Shown here: piece by piece, positions 35,286-43,253 of the stretch
Layout: the number at the start of each line of letters is the position of its first letter
Position numbering within the stretch: position 1 is the stretch's first letter
NCBI RefSeq assembly: GCF_037094495.1
Contig: NZ_CP146612.1
Location: 682,001-746,000 of the forward strand
Source: Dehalogenimonas sp. W
GTDB taxonomy: Bacteria; Chloroflexota; Dehalococcoidia; Dehalococcoidales; Dehalococcoidaceae
DNA length: 64,000 nt
Reading direction: 5' to 3'
Notes under the pieces: model-generated
The model's input: the letters and a program-made list of their open reading frames with translations, nothing else
Database searches by the model: none
Told to the model about the DNA's origin: nothing
Made by a program: the position numbers and the translations under genes

Positions 35286-35950
35286 GATCTCAGCCTGTAG
35301 CCTTCCCCCCTTACCGTCTGTAAAGGTCCGGTACGGGCGTCCCACGCCAGTTTCAACCTCAGTTTGGCAATATGGCTGTCAATGACATTAGATTCGTAAT
35401 TGCAATCCGTGCCGCGGATACGGTCTTCCATTTCCAGCCGGGTTATCAGCTTGTTCGGGTTGGTGATGAAGTATTCCAGTATCCGGTATTCAGTTGCGGT
35501 CAGCGCAATCTCCCGGCCGTTGAGATTGACCTGATGGCATGTAGTATCAACGCTAACATCCCCCACCGCAATCTCCGGTGATCGGTTTCCGGTCAAACGT
35601 CTGTTCAGCGCCTGAATTCGGGCCAGTAGCTCTTTGTACTCAAAGGGCTTGCCCAGATAATCATCCGCTCCGGAATTGAGGCCGGTTACTCTGTCGTCTA
35701 TCTCTTTTCTGCCGGTCAGCATGAGGACGGGGATATTCAAACCTTGCCGTCTCAGTGTCCGGCAGACTTCTAACCCATCCTTGTCCGGCAGTGACAGGTC
35801 CAGTATCACCAGGTCAAAGTCGGCAACTCCGGCGAAGTGTACTCCTGAAGCGCCGTCATGGACGCATTCAGCCACGTGACCGTTCTCCCCCAGCACCTGT
35901 TTGATGTCGCAACAGAGTTCTTCGTCGTCGTCAATAACCAGAATTCTCAT
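35282..35950 (-). CDS. OmpR-family response regulator (candidate master of the 36-45 kb block)
   Basis: A 222-residue regulator with receiver motifs VIDDDEE, LVILDLSLPDKDG (Asp acceptor), LMLTGRKE and YLGKPFEYKEL, then an OmpR winged helix with ALTATEYRILEYF and IDSHIAKLRLKL. It is translationally coupled to its kinase. Immediately beyond its start codon, at 36001-36033, lies a promoter element matching three further cassettes in the next 7.5 kb. These share 11-bp-spaced direct repeats 10 bp from the -10, the layout used by OmpR/PhoB-type activators. Control of those promoters by this protein is inference. Confidence 0.92.
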   Translation of the reverse strand: MRILVIDDDEELCCDIKQVLGENGHVAECVHDGASGVHFAGVADFDLVILDLSLPDKDGLEVCRTLRRQGLNIPVLMLTGRKEIDDRVTGLNSGADDYLGKPFEYKELLARIQALNRRLTGNRSPEIAVGDVSVDTTCHQVNLNGREIALTATEYRILEYFITNPNKLITRLEMEDRIRGTDCNYESNVIDSHIAKLRLKLAWDARTGPLQTVRGEGYRLRS

Positions 35951-36000
35951 ACCGTAGTACTATTTACCCATTACTAAATTCTTTTCAGAATCCGTGTTTT

Positions 36001-36033
36001 CTTCATCTGGCCTTCATCTTCGTATGGTAGTCT
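36001..36033 (+). promoter_or_regulatory. Diverged copy of the TTCATC direct-repeat promoter
   Basis: CTTCATC at 36001-36007 and 36012-36018 (11-bp period) is followed after 10 bp by a weak -10, TAGTCT (36028-36033). Aligned with the cassettes at 38.4, 40.9 and 43.5 kb it keeps TTCATCT, TTCAT and TGGTA at identical spacing. It faces away from the regulator gene, towards 36066 and 36248, and could also influence the regulator promoter divergently. Confidence 0.65.
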
Positions 36034-36065
36034 GTTTTAGCGGTATCCCAAAAAGGAGGCTATCG

Positions 36066-36095
36066 GTGAAAAGAAATGTCTCCGCTCTTCATTAA
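36066..36095 (+). CDS. Very short ORF with strong ribosome site (leader peptide or gene stub)
   Basis: An AGGAGG ribosome site (36055-36060) is followed five bases later by GTG and nine codons (MKRNVSALH) before TAA. The placement, about 26 bp after the -10 of the TTCATC promoter, is that of a real translation start. The peptide may be a leader, or the 5' stub of a gene replaced by the AT-rich sequence that begins here. Confidence 0.35.
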   Translation: MKRNVSALH

Positions 36096-36247
36096 CGAAG
36101 TCTTAGAATAATAGACCATCATAACTTCTACGAATAATAACATGTTTACATTGGTGACGCTAAAATCTCAAATAGGATGGTGGAGAAATGATATGAAATT
36201 ATTGTCCAGAGTTGTTTCGAATTTGTCATTTTGGAGGGAGTAATAAC

Positions 36248-37132
36248 ATGTCGACCAAAATTAGGATGCTATCATGTGTAATTAGTATGGTTTTTATTTT
36301 ATCAATACCCGTTTCAATTCATGCTGAACAAAACGAAGAATTTGTTGAATCTAAGGTGGAGGTGAGTGTAAATCAGGAGTCTTTTCTAGATATAGAACCC
36401 GTCGTGATTGAGCTAGTTTCTGATGGTAATATCTATGAAAAAACCGGCGTAAAACCGATGTTGTATGATGATGGGGTGGATGTCAAATCATTTGAAGATT
36501 CCGCTTTAGCTATTGATAGGTTTATGAAGACTTTCCAATTCAGTGAAAAGGATGTTATTGGTTATACAATCATGGGTACTACTGAAATCGTGTTGCTACG
36601 GACAAATCGCGATACTGTTGCTGAGTATATGTTTCAGGATGGGGAAGTGTTTGAATTTAACCTTTCGCTTGAAACTAAGGGAAGTTGGACGAGTGAAGAT
36701 GGCACGGTTACAATGTCTATCAGTGATTTAACCTTCTACGGCCCTGCTTCAGATAACAAAAAGGAAGACTTTAGACTGCTGTCAATCAGACAATATTATT
36801 ATTCTTACACTCAGTCGTACGCAGGTTTGTCTTGCTCTTATGTTGCAGCGGTGGAAGCTTGGCTAGATACTTCAGCTTGGGATTTTATCGCGGTTATTGA
36901 TTGTTGTTATGAAGTTCCTTCACTTAGCTTTTGGACAGATTGGGAAAATTCTGATGCAGCGGATCAGGGTGAGGAAGGTTGGGCAGGTGGTGACGCTGAA
37001 TTTTGCCAATTGTTGAACATAGATTATATTTATTTCATTTTCCACGAACAACATGGTGCATGGGTTACAATTACTTTAGGCGGCGCGACAAACCATGGGG
37101 GATATTCTGACTCTTGGTGGACCTTATGGTAA
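36248..37132 (+). CDS. Secreted protein of unknown function, AT-rich
   Basis: A 294-residue exported protein. The Sec signal MSTKIRMLSCVISMVFILS ends near VSIHA-EQ. The start at ATG 36248 is set by a GGAGGG ribosome site. The mature protein is acidic, with aromatic-rich C-terminal segments (SYAGLSCSYV-type region, EGWAGGDAEFC, SWWTLW) and five Cys in that half, which could form disulfides or a thiol site. The Cys and His positions recall papain-like or C39-like folds, but no family is claimed. Base composition is far more AT-rich than flanking genes, suggesting recent transfer. Confidence 0.75.
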   Translation: MSTKIRMLSCVISMVFILSIPVSIHAEQNEEFVESKVEVSVNQESFLDIEPVVIELVSDGNIYEKTGVKPMLYDDGVDVKSFEDSALAIDRFMKTFQFSEKDVIGYTIMGTTEIVLLRTNRDTVAEYMFQDGEVFEFNLSLETKGSWTSEDGTVTMSISDLTFYGPASDNKKEDFRLLSIRQYYYSYTQSYAGLSCSYVAAVEAWLDTSAWDFIAVIDCCYEVPSLSFWTDWENSDAADQGEEGWAGGDAEFCQLLNIDYIYFIFHEQHGAWVTITLGGATNHGGYSDSWWTLW

Positions 37133-37330
37133 AAATGGACTGAGATTATTTTTGATTTTATCACCGAATTGAAAAAGAGCGAGTTCCCGTTCAAAATCCG
37201 TCATTGTTGAGTTTAACAAGTATTTAGCTTCTCAAAGTCAAAGATAAATTCTACTGATTGGTGTTATTGGTAGATGACCAAATCAATATCGTATCGGACT
37301 CCGAGTTTTCAAAATAATAGGAGGCCCTGA

Positions 37331-38296
37331 ATGTTTAAGAAAAAATGGATTTCAGCCATTGCCCTGGTACTCGTGGTTACTTCGTTTGCCGGGTGTGATA
37401 CAGGGAAGGAAGCGGTATTCTCTATTACCTCTCCCTTGACCGACACGGAAACACGTTCCAATATCGTTAAGGTGGAAGGTACGGTTTCGTCCACCGCCTC
37501 GTCCGTTGAAATTAACGGTCAGTCCGCCTGGGTGGATAACGGTTCCTTTTTCGCCTGGGTGGAACTGGAGGAAGGGACCAATATCGTTAAAGGTACTGCC
37601 GTAATTGGCGGCACCAAACTGGATGATAGCGTTACTGTCACCTTTACCCCGAATCTGACGGTGTTTCTTGATTACCCCAACGGCGGTACCCAGGTTGATT
37701 ACCGGGTTTCGCCGGTGACTGTCAACGGCAGGGTAACGGTGCCCGGTGCGTCGGTCACGGTGAACGATTCGCCGGTTTCCGTTAATACCGACGGCTCTTT
37801 TTCCACAAAAGTTCAGCTTGGTGAGGATGGTGGAACTCTGGAAGTTATCGCCGTTTCAGGTGATGATCAGGACAGTTTGGTTTACTCCGTTCCTCTGGAT
37901 GACGCCGGCCATGTCGTTTTTGATCCCTATACCTCCGGTTTTCTGGACTACAACGGTTCAGTGGATTTTCCGGATTCAGTAACGGTCACTCGAGGCGACA
38001 TAACCGTGATGAACTGGACGCTGTTGACCGGAAAAAGCATTGACTCTCCCCAGGTGTATTATGTGACGATTACCGGCAAAGAGAATTATTCGGCCGGGGA
38101 TAAGCCGCTTCCGTCCGGCTTGAGCGTTACCCCGGTACCGGTTGATCCGGTTGTCTATCCGAATACCGAGTATTCATTGGCGTTTATCATTGAGGCGTCG
38201 GCGGACCTGACACCGGGAACTTATTCCCTTGAAGCCTCGGTCTTCGTCCAGGAAGGGTTCCGGAGTTCTCAGCGCATCGTGATAACAGTGGGGTAG
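37331..38296 (+). CDS. Lipoprotein with Ig-like (glucodextranase-B-type) repeats
   Basis: A 321-residue surface lipoprotein. The signal peptide ends at lipobox FAGC (Cys about 22). Two beta-sandwich repeats follow: VFSITSPLTDTETRSN with VKVEGTVSS and INGQSAWVDNGSF, then VFLDYPNGGTQVDYR with VTVNGRVTVPG and VNDSPVSVNTDGSF. Both share the pattern NG-x-V-x-VNx-DGSF of the glucodextranase-B or big-Ig type. A C-terminal beta domain completes it. The AGGAGG ribosome site is good. Likely a cell-surface binding or structural protein; no ligand is evident. Confidence 0.82.
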   Translation: MFKKKWISAIALVLVVTSFAGCDTGKEAVFSITSPLTDTETRSNIVKVEGTVSSTASSVEINGQSAWVDNGSFFAWVELEEGTNIVKGTAVIGGTKLDDSVTVTFTPNLTVFLDYPNGGTQVDYRVSPVTVNGRVTVPGASVTVNDSPVSVNTDGSFSTKVQLGEDGGTLEVIAVSGDDQDSLVYSVPLDDAGHVVFDPYTSGFLDYNGSVDFPDSVTVTRGDITVMNWTLLTGKSIDSPQVYYVTITGKENYSAGDKPLPSGLSVTPVPVDPVVYPNTEYSLAFIIEASADLTPGTYSLEASVFVQEGFRSSQRIVITVG

Positions 38297-38300
38297 CGTA

Positions 38301-38390
38301 ATGCTGGATTATCTATTAGAACAGATCACTCCGGAAAACCTGCATCATGAGGTTGATGTCGGGATTCCGGTTGGTAATGAAGCATGGTGA
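38301..38390 (+). pseudogene. C-terminal remnant of a MazE antitoxin
   Basis: A 29-codon ORF beginning five bases after the lipoprotein stop. Its peptide contains ITPENLHHEVDVGIPVGNEAW-like spacing of the MazE toxin-binding tail: ITPENLH, then ID/VD, then a terminal W (E. coli MazE ends with ITPENLH...DKEVW). The N-terminal AbrB-type DNA-binding domain is absent, and no mazF follows. It is read as debris of a toxin-antitoxin locus, though a short translated peptide is not excluded. Confidence 0.6.
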
Positions 38391-38416
38391 CCACCGGTGA
38401 ATAATCTTCATACTTG

Positions 38417-38475
38417 AAAAAATTCTCTAAAAACCCCGTTTCGTTCATCTCCCGTTCATGTTGGGGTGGTATAAT
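38417..38475 (+). promoter_or_regulatory. TTCATC direct-repeat promoter cassette, copy A
   Basis: Two CGTTCAT units (38442-38448 and 38453-38459) with an 11-bp period lie exactly 10 bp upstream of TATAAT (38470-38475). No -35 box is present. The 59-bp stretch is identical to copy C (43428-43486), including an A/T-rich upstream part. The expected start near 38482 would transcribe 38536, 38939 and 39043. Confidence 0.85.
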
Positions 38476-38535
38476 CGCTCCGGATAACGTCTATTAAGCC
38501 GGATTCCTAAATCCCATAAATGGAAGGGGGCCGTA

Positions 38536-38892
38536 GTGTTAAACACCTCTGTCAGCTCAACGGAGCCGGTCAAAAATACCTGGCTGCCTACCGGCGCGGG
38601 TTTCCTCAACATCATCAACGGCACTATTGAGATACTTGGCGGTCTGACGCTTATCGGTGCTGTTGAGGTGCTGTCGGGAATCAGGAACACCTGGGTGGGT
38701 GACACCTTTTTTGGTTTACCGCTGATTATCGCTGGAATAGTCGCTGTTATCGGCGGTATCTATTCTTTCCGAAGAAGGTCTTGGAAGCTGGCTCTCGCTG
38801 GAGCTGTCTGTTCATTATTTTTACTCCATTGGACGCTGACCGGCATATTTTCCATCATCCTCCTCTTCCAATCCAGAAAGGAATTCAAATAG
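38536..38892 (+). CDS. Small multi-helix membrane protein, unknown function
   Basis: A 118-residue protein starting at GTG 38536 behind GGAAGGGGG. There are three to four predicted membrane helices (about 24-45, 56-77, 85-106), a short Arg-rich loop YSFRRRSWK and a charged C-terminus. It is the first gene under promoter cassette A and lies upstream of a 35-residue peptide and an ABC-2 permease. No family is recognised. Confidence 0.7.
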   Translation: MLNTSVSSTEPVKNTWLPTGAGFLNIINGTIEILGGLTLIGAVEVLSGIRNTWVGDTFFGLPLIIAGIVAVIGGIYSFRRRSWKLALAGAVCSLFLLHWTLTGIFSIILLFQSRKEFK

Positions 38893-38938
38893 AAAGAATG
38901 GATGCCAGAGTTCATAAATCGGAAAGGAGTATGTACTG

Positions 38939-39046
38939 ATGTCGGGATTAGGGCTGATAGTATTCATCGGTAGTGCATTACTGATAGCCGGGGTCACATA
39001 TGTCGTAGTGAAAGCGTTGTTAGCGTATATCAACAAGAAAAAATGA
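38939..39046 (+). CDS. 35-residue single-helix membrane peptide
   Basis: The ATG at 38939 follows GGAAAGGAG. The peptide is one membrane helix (SGLGLIVFIGSALLIAGV) with a basic tail NKKK. Its stop overlaps the ABC permease start (ATGATG at 39043-39048), so it may be translationally coupled to the permease and act as an accessory subunit. Too short for family assignment. Confidence 0.5.
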   Translation: MSGLGLIVFIGSALLIAGVTYVVVKALLAYINKKK

Positions 39047-40047
39047 TGTTAAGACTCTGGCTCCTTGAACTAAAGAAGATTTTCAAAGGGAAATCCTTCT
39101 ATCTTGTGACTCTTTTACTGTTACTGTTTACCGTAATCACCATGGCGGGGCCGGGGGATTACTATGAACACCAGGTCATTGCCACCACAGATAGAATGAA
39201 TGAAGCTATCGCTGCTCTTGGAGCAGACTATGACCTTGTATATTCTGAGGCGCTACCCGCCGGTTTTGACCGTAGCCGGTATCCGCTGCGGGATGAAAGC
39301 GGCAATAAAATCCCTGGAAATGTTGAGGTTTACCAGCAGATGTACCAGGAATATTATCAGGGACAAATTGACGCCCTTACGGCCGATGGCGCTGAATTTT
39401 CGTTCTCAAGCTTAATGTCGCCCGGCAAAATTGTTCCCATCATGCCGGTTTTTGCCGTTATTCTGGGAGTGATTGTTTTAGCTATGGAATATAATGGCGG
39501 TGTTTACCGTCTGATCATCGGGCGCGGTGTCAAAAGGGGCGATCTGATGTGGGCTAAATTCCTTGCGTTAGCCTCATTGGCGTTGTTGCTGGCAACGGTG
39601 TTGGTGATTACTTCATTTATTATCGGTCTGGCGAATTACAACAGTCTGGCCGCGGCGCAACCGCCCGTTATTGATCCCGGAGCCGTGTTTGAAATCTATT
39701 GGGTATTATTCCTCCTGCTGTTTGCTTATATGGTGTTTGGCGGGGTGCTGGGTACGCTCCTAGCCTCGCCGGTGCCGGCGTTGGTGGCAGGGGTGGTCAT
39801 TGCCTTTATGCTGTCTCAGTTTTTTGTATATGGGCTGACGCCTTGCGGGGACGACATGCTGAGTGCAATTTCCCCGTTAACCCTGGGCTACAATTTCAAC
39901 AGTCTGACCCACCTGTTGTGGGATTCGTCCGATAAAGTGGAATGTTACCGGAGTGTCCCCTGGGCTGTCGGGATGGCGTTGGCGTATATCACGGTTATGA
40001 TTATGTTTGTTCAAGCCAACTTCGGTCACAAGGAGTTGAAGTCTTGA
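39043..40047 (+). CDS. ABC-2 type permease (copy 1, no adjacent ATPase)
   Basis: A 334-residue membrane protein with an N-terminal helix (about 18-35), a large extracytoplasmic loop to about residue 130, then five to six helices and a C-terminal HKELKS. It is a paralogue of the permease at 43534: shared features are LELKK/LEFRK at the start, the YPLRDESGNKIPGN versus YPVNDEEGNPIPEN loop, and the matching SPLTLGYNFNS / SPLSLGYNYGS and KELK ends. No ATPase lies next to it. It may pair with the ATPase at 44580. Confidence 0.85.
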   Translation: MMLRLWLLELKKIFKGKSFYLVTLLLLLFTVITMAGPGDYYEHQVIATTDRMNEAIAALGADYDLVYSEALPAGFDRSRYPLRDESGNKIPGNVEVYQQMYQEYYQGQIDALTADGAEFSFSSLMSPGKIVPIMPVFAVILGVIVLAMEYNGGVYRLIIGRGVKRGDLMWAKFLALASLALLLATVLVITSFIIGLANYNSLAAAQPPVIDPGAVFEIYWVLFLLLFAYMVFGGVLGTLLASPVPALVAGVVIAFMLSQFFVYGLTPCGDDMLSAISPLTLGYNFNSLTHLLWDSSDKVECYRSVPWAVGMALAYITVMIMFVQANFGHKELKS

Positions 40048-40072
40048 CCGGTAGTATTAATGGTAGTATTAT
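40044..40072 (+). promoter_or_regulatory. Promoter/operator of the vapBC-type module
   Basis: TTGACC (40044-40049, overlapping the permease stop) and TATTAT (40067-40072) are 17 bp apart. The spacer carries GGTAGTATTA twice (40050-40059, 40062-40071). Repeats over the core promoter fit autorepression by a ribbon-helix-helix antitoxin. Confidence 0.65.
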
Positions 40073-40110
40073 TAGTATGCCGATATTATGTTGCAGGATG
40101 GAGGATTCAA

Positions 40111-40404
40111 ATGGGTGGCAAAGCGAAGACGGAAAAAATGTCGGTTACTCTGCCCAAGGAATTAGCCGGGGAAATACGTACGGTCGCTTCTCAGGGAGAA
40201 ATCAGCGCCTTTTTTACCGAGGCGTTGGAGTATTACCTGGCCCGGCGCAAGCAGATGATTGCCTTGGAGAGAGGCTTGGGTGCCTGGAAAGATAAAAGCC
40301 ATCCTGACCTGATGACTCCTGAGGATTCAACAGCCTGGGTTCGCGGTATCAGAACGGCGGGTGAAGTACGGCTGCCCGGGCCTGTAGAGACTAGTGTCGG
40401 GTAG
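40111..40404 (+). CDS. vapB: Ribbon-helix-helix antitoxin (VapB-like)
   Basis: A 97-residue protein. MSVTLPKELAGEIRTVA near residues 10-25 is the beta strand and first helix of a MetJ/Arc-type DNA-binding fold, followed by a polar C-terminal tail that would wrap the toxin. ATG 40111 is set by a GGAGG ribosome site. Its 3' end overlaps the PIN-toxin gene by 11 bp, the normal antitoxin-first arrangement. Confidence 0.85.
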   Translation: MGGKAKTEKMSVTLPKELAGEIRTVASQGEISAFFTEALEYYLARRKQMIALERGLGAWKDKSHPDLMTPEDSTAWVRGIRTAGEVRLPGPVETSVG

Positions 40405-40804
40405 TCGGGTCAAAGGCATCGCGTGTGTCGTTGATACGGATATCGCTATTGATTTTCTTAGAAAACGAGAATACGCCCGCATACTGTTAAATCGGTGGGC
40501 CGATGACGGTCTGCTGGCTGTAAGCACACTCACCCACCTTGAAATATACCAGGGTATGAAGCCCGCAGAGGAAGCGGACACCAATGCTTTCCTGGATGGT
40601 CTGGTTTCCATTGGTGTTGATGTCCCGGTTGCCCGGCAGGCGGGTATGATGTTAAGGGCGCTTCGTTCAACAGGGATAACCATCGGTATGGCTGATGCTA
40701 TTATCGCCGCTACTGCCCTTTGGCTGGGGGTTCCGCTGTTGACCAACAACGTAGAGCACTATCCGTTTACTGATTTGCAGGTCATCAGGGGTTTGAAAAT
40801 TTAA
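40394..40804 (+). CDS. vapC: PIN-domain ribonuclease toxin (VapC)
   Basis: A 136-residue PIN nuclease that cleaves RNA when freed from its antitoxin. The acidic metal-binding residues are visible: VVDTDIAIDFLR, LTHLEIYQGM, GMADAIIAATAL and the terminal LTNNVEHYP. The start is GTG within the antitoxin gene, implying coupled translation. The pair forms an insertion between the permease and the next promoter cassette. Confidence 0.9.
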   Translation: MSGSRVKGIACVVDTDIAIDFLRKREYARILLNRWADDGLLAVSTLTHLEIYQGMKPAEEADTNAFLDGLVSIGVDVPVARQAGMMLRALRSTGITIGMADAIIAATALWLGVPLLTNNVEHYPFTDLQVIRGLKI

Positions 40805-40863
40805 GTAATTGGTAGCTGACCACCAGGCGGATGGGATGTCCGATTTGTTCCGGTTTCTCACAA

Positions 40864-40921
40864 AAAAAAACCTCAAAAACCCCGTTTCGTTCATCTCCCG
40901 TTCATGTTCGGGTGGTATAAT
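40864..40921 (+). promoter_or_regulatory. TTCATC direct-repeat promoter cassette, copy B
   Basis: CGTTCAT at 40888-40894 and 40899-40905, then 10 bp, then TATAAT at 40916-40921. The core is identical to copies A and C apart from one base in the spacer (TTCG for TTGG) and small differences in the upstream A/T tract. The expected start near 40928 is 32 bp before the lipoprotein ATG 40960. Confidence 0.85.
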
Positions 40922-40959
40922 CATCCTCCGTGGCGGCCTAATTAAAAAGCGGGGGTAAA

Positions 40960-42018
40960 ATGAAAAAGTGGCTGTTTCCCTCTGTCGTTTTTATTCTGTT
41001 GATGACTTCAGCGTGTTTTTCGCCGGTGTCTGAACCGGTGAAGACCGCTGTCCCTGTTTTGGATTCCTTGCCGGTATATGATTTGAAACGGGGGGATGAC
41101 CTGGTTCCCACCCCCGGCGGCCTGGCTTATCGAGCCTTGGTTGCCTCAGCAGAAGATACTGAATATTGGCCGGCTGTTGAAACCAATCCGGTTGATCTTT
41201 ATCGGGCTCAAGGCCGGGAGAGTCTTAATTATCGGAAAAATATTGAGACTGCTCCAGGTGAAACGCATTACAGCATGTTTTACCTCAGCCGTCCAAGCGG
41301 TTTTTCAGCTGAGGAGGAATTGAATTTTTATACCGCCGATCTCCCTGAAAGCATCCAGCTTTCCCAGTATGGTAGCGGCGGGTTGTGGTTGCCCGGGACG
41401 CTGGCCTCAGCCTTGATAATCACGGTTTCCGAAAACATTGAGCCGGGTGAGCACTCGTTTGAAATCGGGTTGCGTACTTCGGAGTTTGATTACGGCCGGT
41501 TTCCAGTTCGTTTGAAGATTGTCGGCACCCCCGCCTTGGCGATGCCTTTCAATGAACCGTTACTGTCCCTGAATTTGAATCATACCATGGCCGGGGATCG
41601 GGTGGTGTTGGATGTTTACCCTGACGGCTTGATGGTTCAGATTTACGATGAAGGAATCCGGTTCCCGGTTTTTGGGAACCCTGCCACCCGCACCTGGAAA
41701 ACTGCTGTGCTTTCGGAATCCGAACTGAACAGTTTACTGGCAACCGTATCCGCGAGTGGCTTTTATGAACTGGCGTCTGCTTATTCCTTTCCCGGCCGCC
41801 TTAACGAAAGCGGATTGTCTTTCGGGGACATGATATTGTCCATAACCGCAAGCGTCAACGGCCTGACTCATACGGTGAATGCAACCGGCTATCTGTCTCC
41901 TGACGGTGACCGGTCATTCCCGGATATGCCGGCGCAACTGTCTCAAGTCTATGAAGCCATCGTTAGTCTGACCGATAAATTGGTTACCGTCATCCAACAA
42001 GAGATACCTCAGGGGTAG
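40960..42018 (+). CDS. Lipoprotein of unknown function
   Basis: A 352-residue lipoprotein with lipobox MTSAC (Cys about 19), first gene under cassette B. The mature part is predicted mostly beta-strand, with no recognised motif. The middle contains NIEPGEHSFEIGLRTSEFDYG, reminiscent of the 'PGTYSLEASVFVQEGF' strand in the Ig-like lipoprotein at 37331, so the two may share a terminal beta domain. No function proposed. Confidence 0.75.
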   Translation: MKKWLFPSVVFILLMTSACFSPVSEPVKTAVPVLDSLPVYDLKRGDDLVPTPGGLAYRALVASAEDTEYWPAVETNPVDLYRAQGRESLNYRKNIETAPGETHYSMFYLSRPSGFSAEEELNFYTADLPESIQLSQYGSGGLWLPGTLASALIITVSENIEPGEHSFEIGLRTSEFDYGRFPVRLKIVGTPALAMPFNEPLLSLNLNHTMAGDRVVLDVYPDGLMVQIYDEGIRFPVFGNPATRTWKTAVLSESELNSLLATVSASGFYELASAYSFPGRLNESGLSFGDMILSITASVNGLTHTVNATGYLSPDGDRSFPDMPAQLSQVYEAIVSLTDKLVTVIQQEIPQG

Positions 42019-42058
42019 TGGGGCAGAATAATGATGTGTTTGAAAGGACTATGAAATC

Positions 42059-42646
42059 TTGAAGCGTTTCAGGCAATCTGTTTTTCTGGTGCTAGCGGTA
42101 ACCCTTCTATTGTCGGGAGTGTCATGTATTGATCAAAAGGACACGTCTGATATTATGGTCAATACCGGTTTAATCCAGACTCAGGAATTCATCGTTACCT
42201 CAGAATCAACGGAGTTGGAGACGTCGGTCAGGGGTTCTATCTTGCTTTTCGGCAATGATAGCGTCACCGAACGTATCTCAATTATAGCCTGGGTCAATAT
42301 TGATCCGAACGATTGGGGTGGGGTTGTCTTTTATATCCCGGGAAACTGGAATATTTCCGGTGTTACCAGTAGTTATCAACAAAATACAACACCCGATAAT
42401 GAAGCAGTGATCATCTGGCGTACCGGTGACACCGATGAAGAATACGATAAAAGAATAGAAATCGGAATGAACCGTTATACACCGTCAGGAGGTGGAACCG
42501 GAGTGGTCGTTATTGAACTTGACAGGATTGATAAAAGTGCCGATTCATCGGCAATATTCAGGGTACTGATTGGAGTGGGTAGTGATGAGAAAGACGGAAT
42601 TAGGATTTCTCATCCTGATTATAAAGTAATTGAGGTGCTGAATTAG
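42059..42646 (+). CDS. Lipoprotein of unknown function
   Basis: A 195-residue lipoprotein, TTG start, with lipobox SGVSC (Cys about 23). The mature domain is beta-rich and more AT-rich than the surrounding housekeeping genes. It follows the 40960 lipoprotein by 40 bp and is probably on the same transcript. No family recognised. Confidence 0.7.
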   Translation: MKRFRQSVFLVLAVTLLLSGVSCIDQKDTSDIMVNTGLIQTQEFIVTSESTELETSVRGSILLFGNDSVTERISIIAWVNIDPNDWGGVVFYIPGNWNISGVTSSYQQNTTPDNEAVIIWRTGDTDEEYDKRIEIGMNRYTPSGGGTGVVVIELDRIDKSADSSAIFRVLIGVGSDEKDGIRISHPDYKVIEVLN

Positions 42647-42701
42647 TCGGAGAATAATAGAAAAAAATGCTAACTATAATAGTGCTTCAACGAGGGTTCA
42701 A

Positions 42702-43034
42702 ATGAGGAATATAGTTTCCAGCTTAATCATAGTCACCAGTATTATTGCAGGTATCATGTTGTTCGTATTGATGAAACCGGACTCTGCCCCAATCATCACG
42801 ATCGGCTTTTTAGCCAATTTGGTGGTATTTATCGTTGCCTTGATTAATTTAATGCGTAATCGCTTGAGGCAATTAATAATAGGCGGAATAGCCGGCGGAG
42901 TTTTGTTGCTGGTAATTGTAGCAAACGATGTTGTTGGCGGAACGGGCCATCAATTACCTGTAATAGTGGGAGTATATTCCAGTTTTTTGGTTTATTGTTT
43001 TTTGTTGGGATGCTGGTCGCCGCGGGAATCGTAG
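42702..43034 (+). CDS. Membrane protein, 5' part of a probably frameshifted gene
   Basis: A 110-codon ORF with three helices (about 5-23, 31-49, 60-80) and the start of a fourth before the frame runs into LGCWSPRES and stops. The next reading frame (-1) continues with hydrophobic helices from 42995. The join lies at T TTT TTG (42998-43004), a textbook -1 slippery heptamer in the zero frame. Either a programmed frameshift, a mutation or a base-call error in the T-run could explain it. A GAGGG ribosome site precedes ATG 42702. Confidence 0.6.
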   Translation: MRNIVSSLIIVTSIIAGIMLFVLMKPDSAPIITIGFLANLVVFIVALINLMRNRLRQLIIGGIAGGVLLLVIVANDVVGGTGHQLPVIVGVYSSFLVYCFLLGCWSPRES

Positions 43035-43234
43035 TCAAAGGCCAAAGCCGGGTTTTGGCTTTAGCCCCGGCAGTGACGATATATCTGATCTATTCAGTAT
43101 TATTGTTACAAACTCGTGCGGGTTGGTACGTCATATTGGTTGAATCTTTTCTGATCTTCCTGCCGTTTATTCTTGTGTTGGGATTATCTACAGTCTTTGT
43201 TCTTCACGGATCAACCAAACAAAGTCACAGGTAG
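42995..43234 (+). CDS. Membrane protein, 3' part (-1 frame) of the same gene
   Basis: Seventy-nine codons in the -1 frame relative to 42702-43034, overlapping it by 40 bp. It encodes FFVGMLVAAGIVVKG followed by two more helices and a basic end. It has no ribosome site of its own (nominal start TTG inside the T-run), so it reads as a continuation of the upstream gene rather than a separate one. Together the two parts would make a protein of about 180 residues with six helices. Confidence 0.5.
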   Translation: MFFVGMLVAAGIVVKGQSRVLALAPAVTIYLIYSVLLLQTRAGWYVILVESFLIFLPFILVLGLSTVFVLHGSTKQSHR

Positions 43235-43253
43235 TTTATAGGAAGCAAATCTG

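Noticed and set aside
37188-37206. Possible fifth TTCATC-type site (CGTTCAA-N4-CGTCATT) before the Ig-like lipoprotein
   Set aside because: The 11-bp spacing fits, but no acceptable -10 lies 10 bp downstream and the repeats are degenerate; too weak to list.
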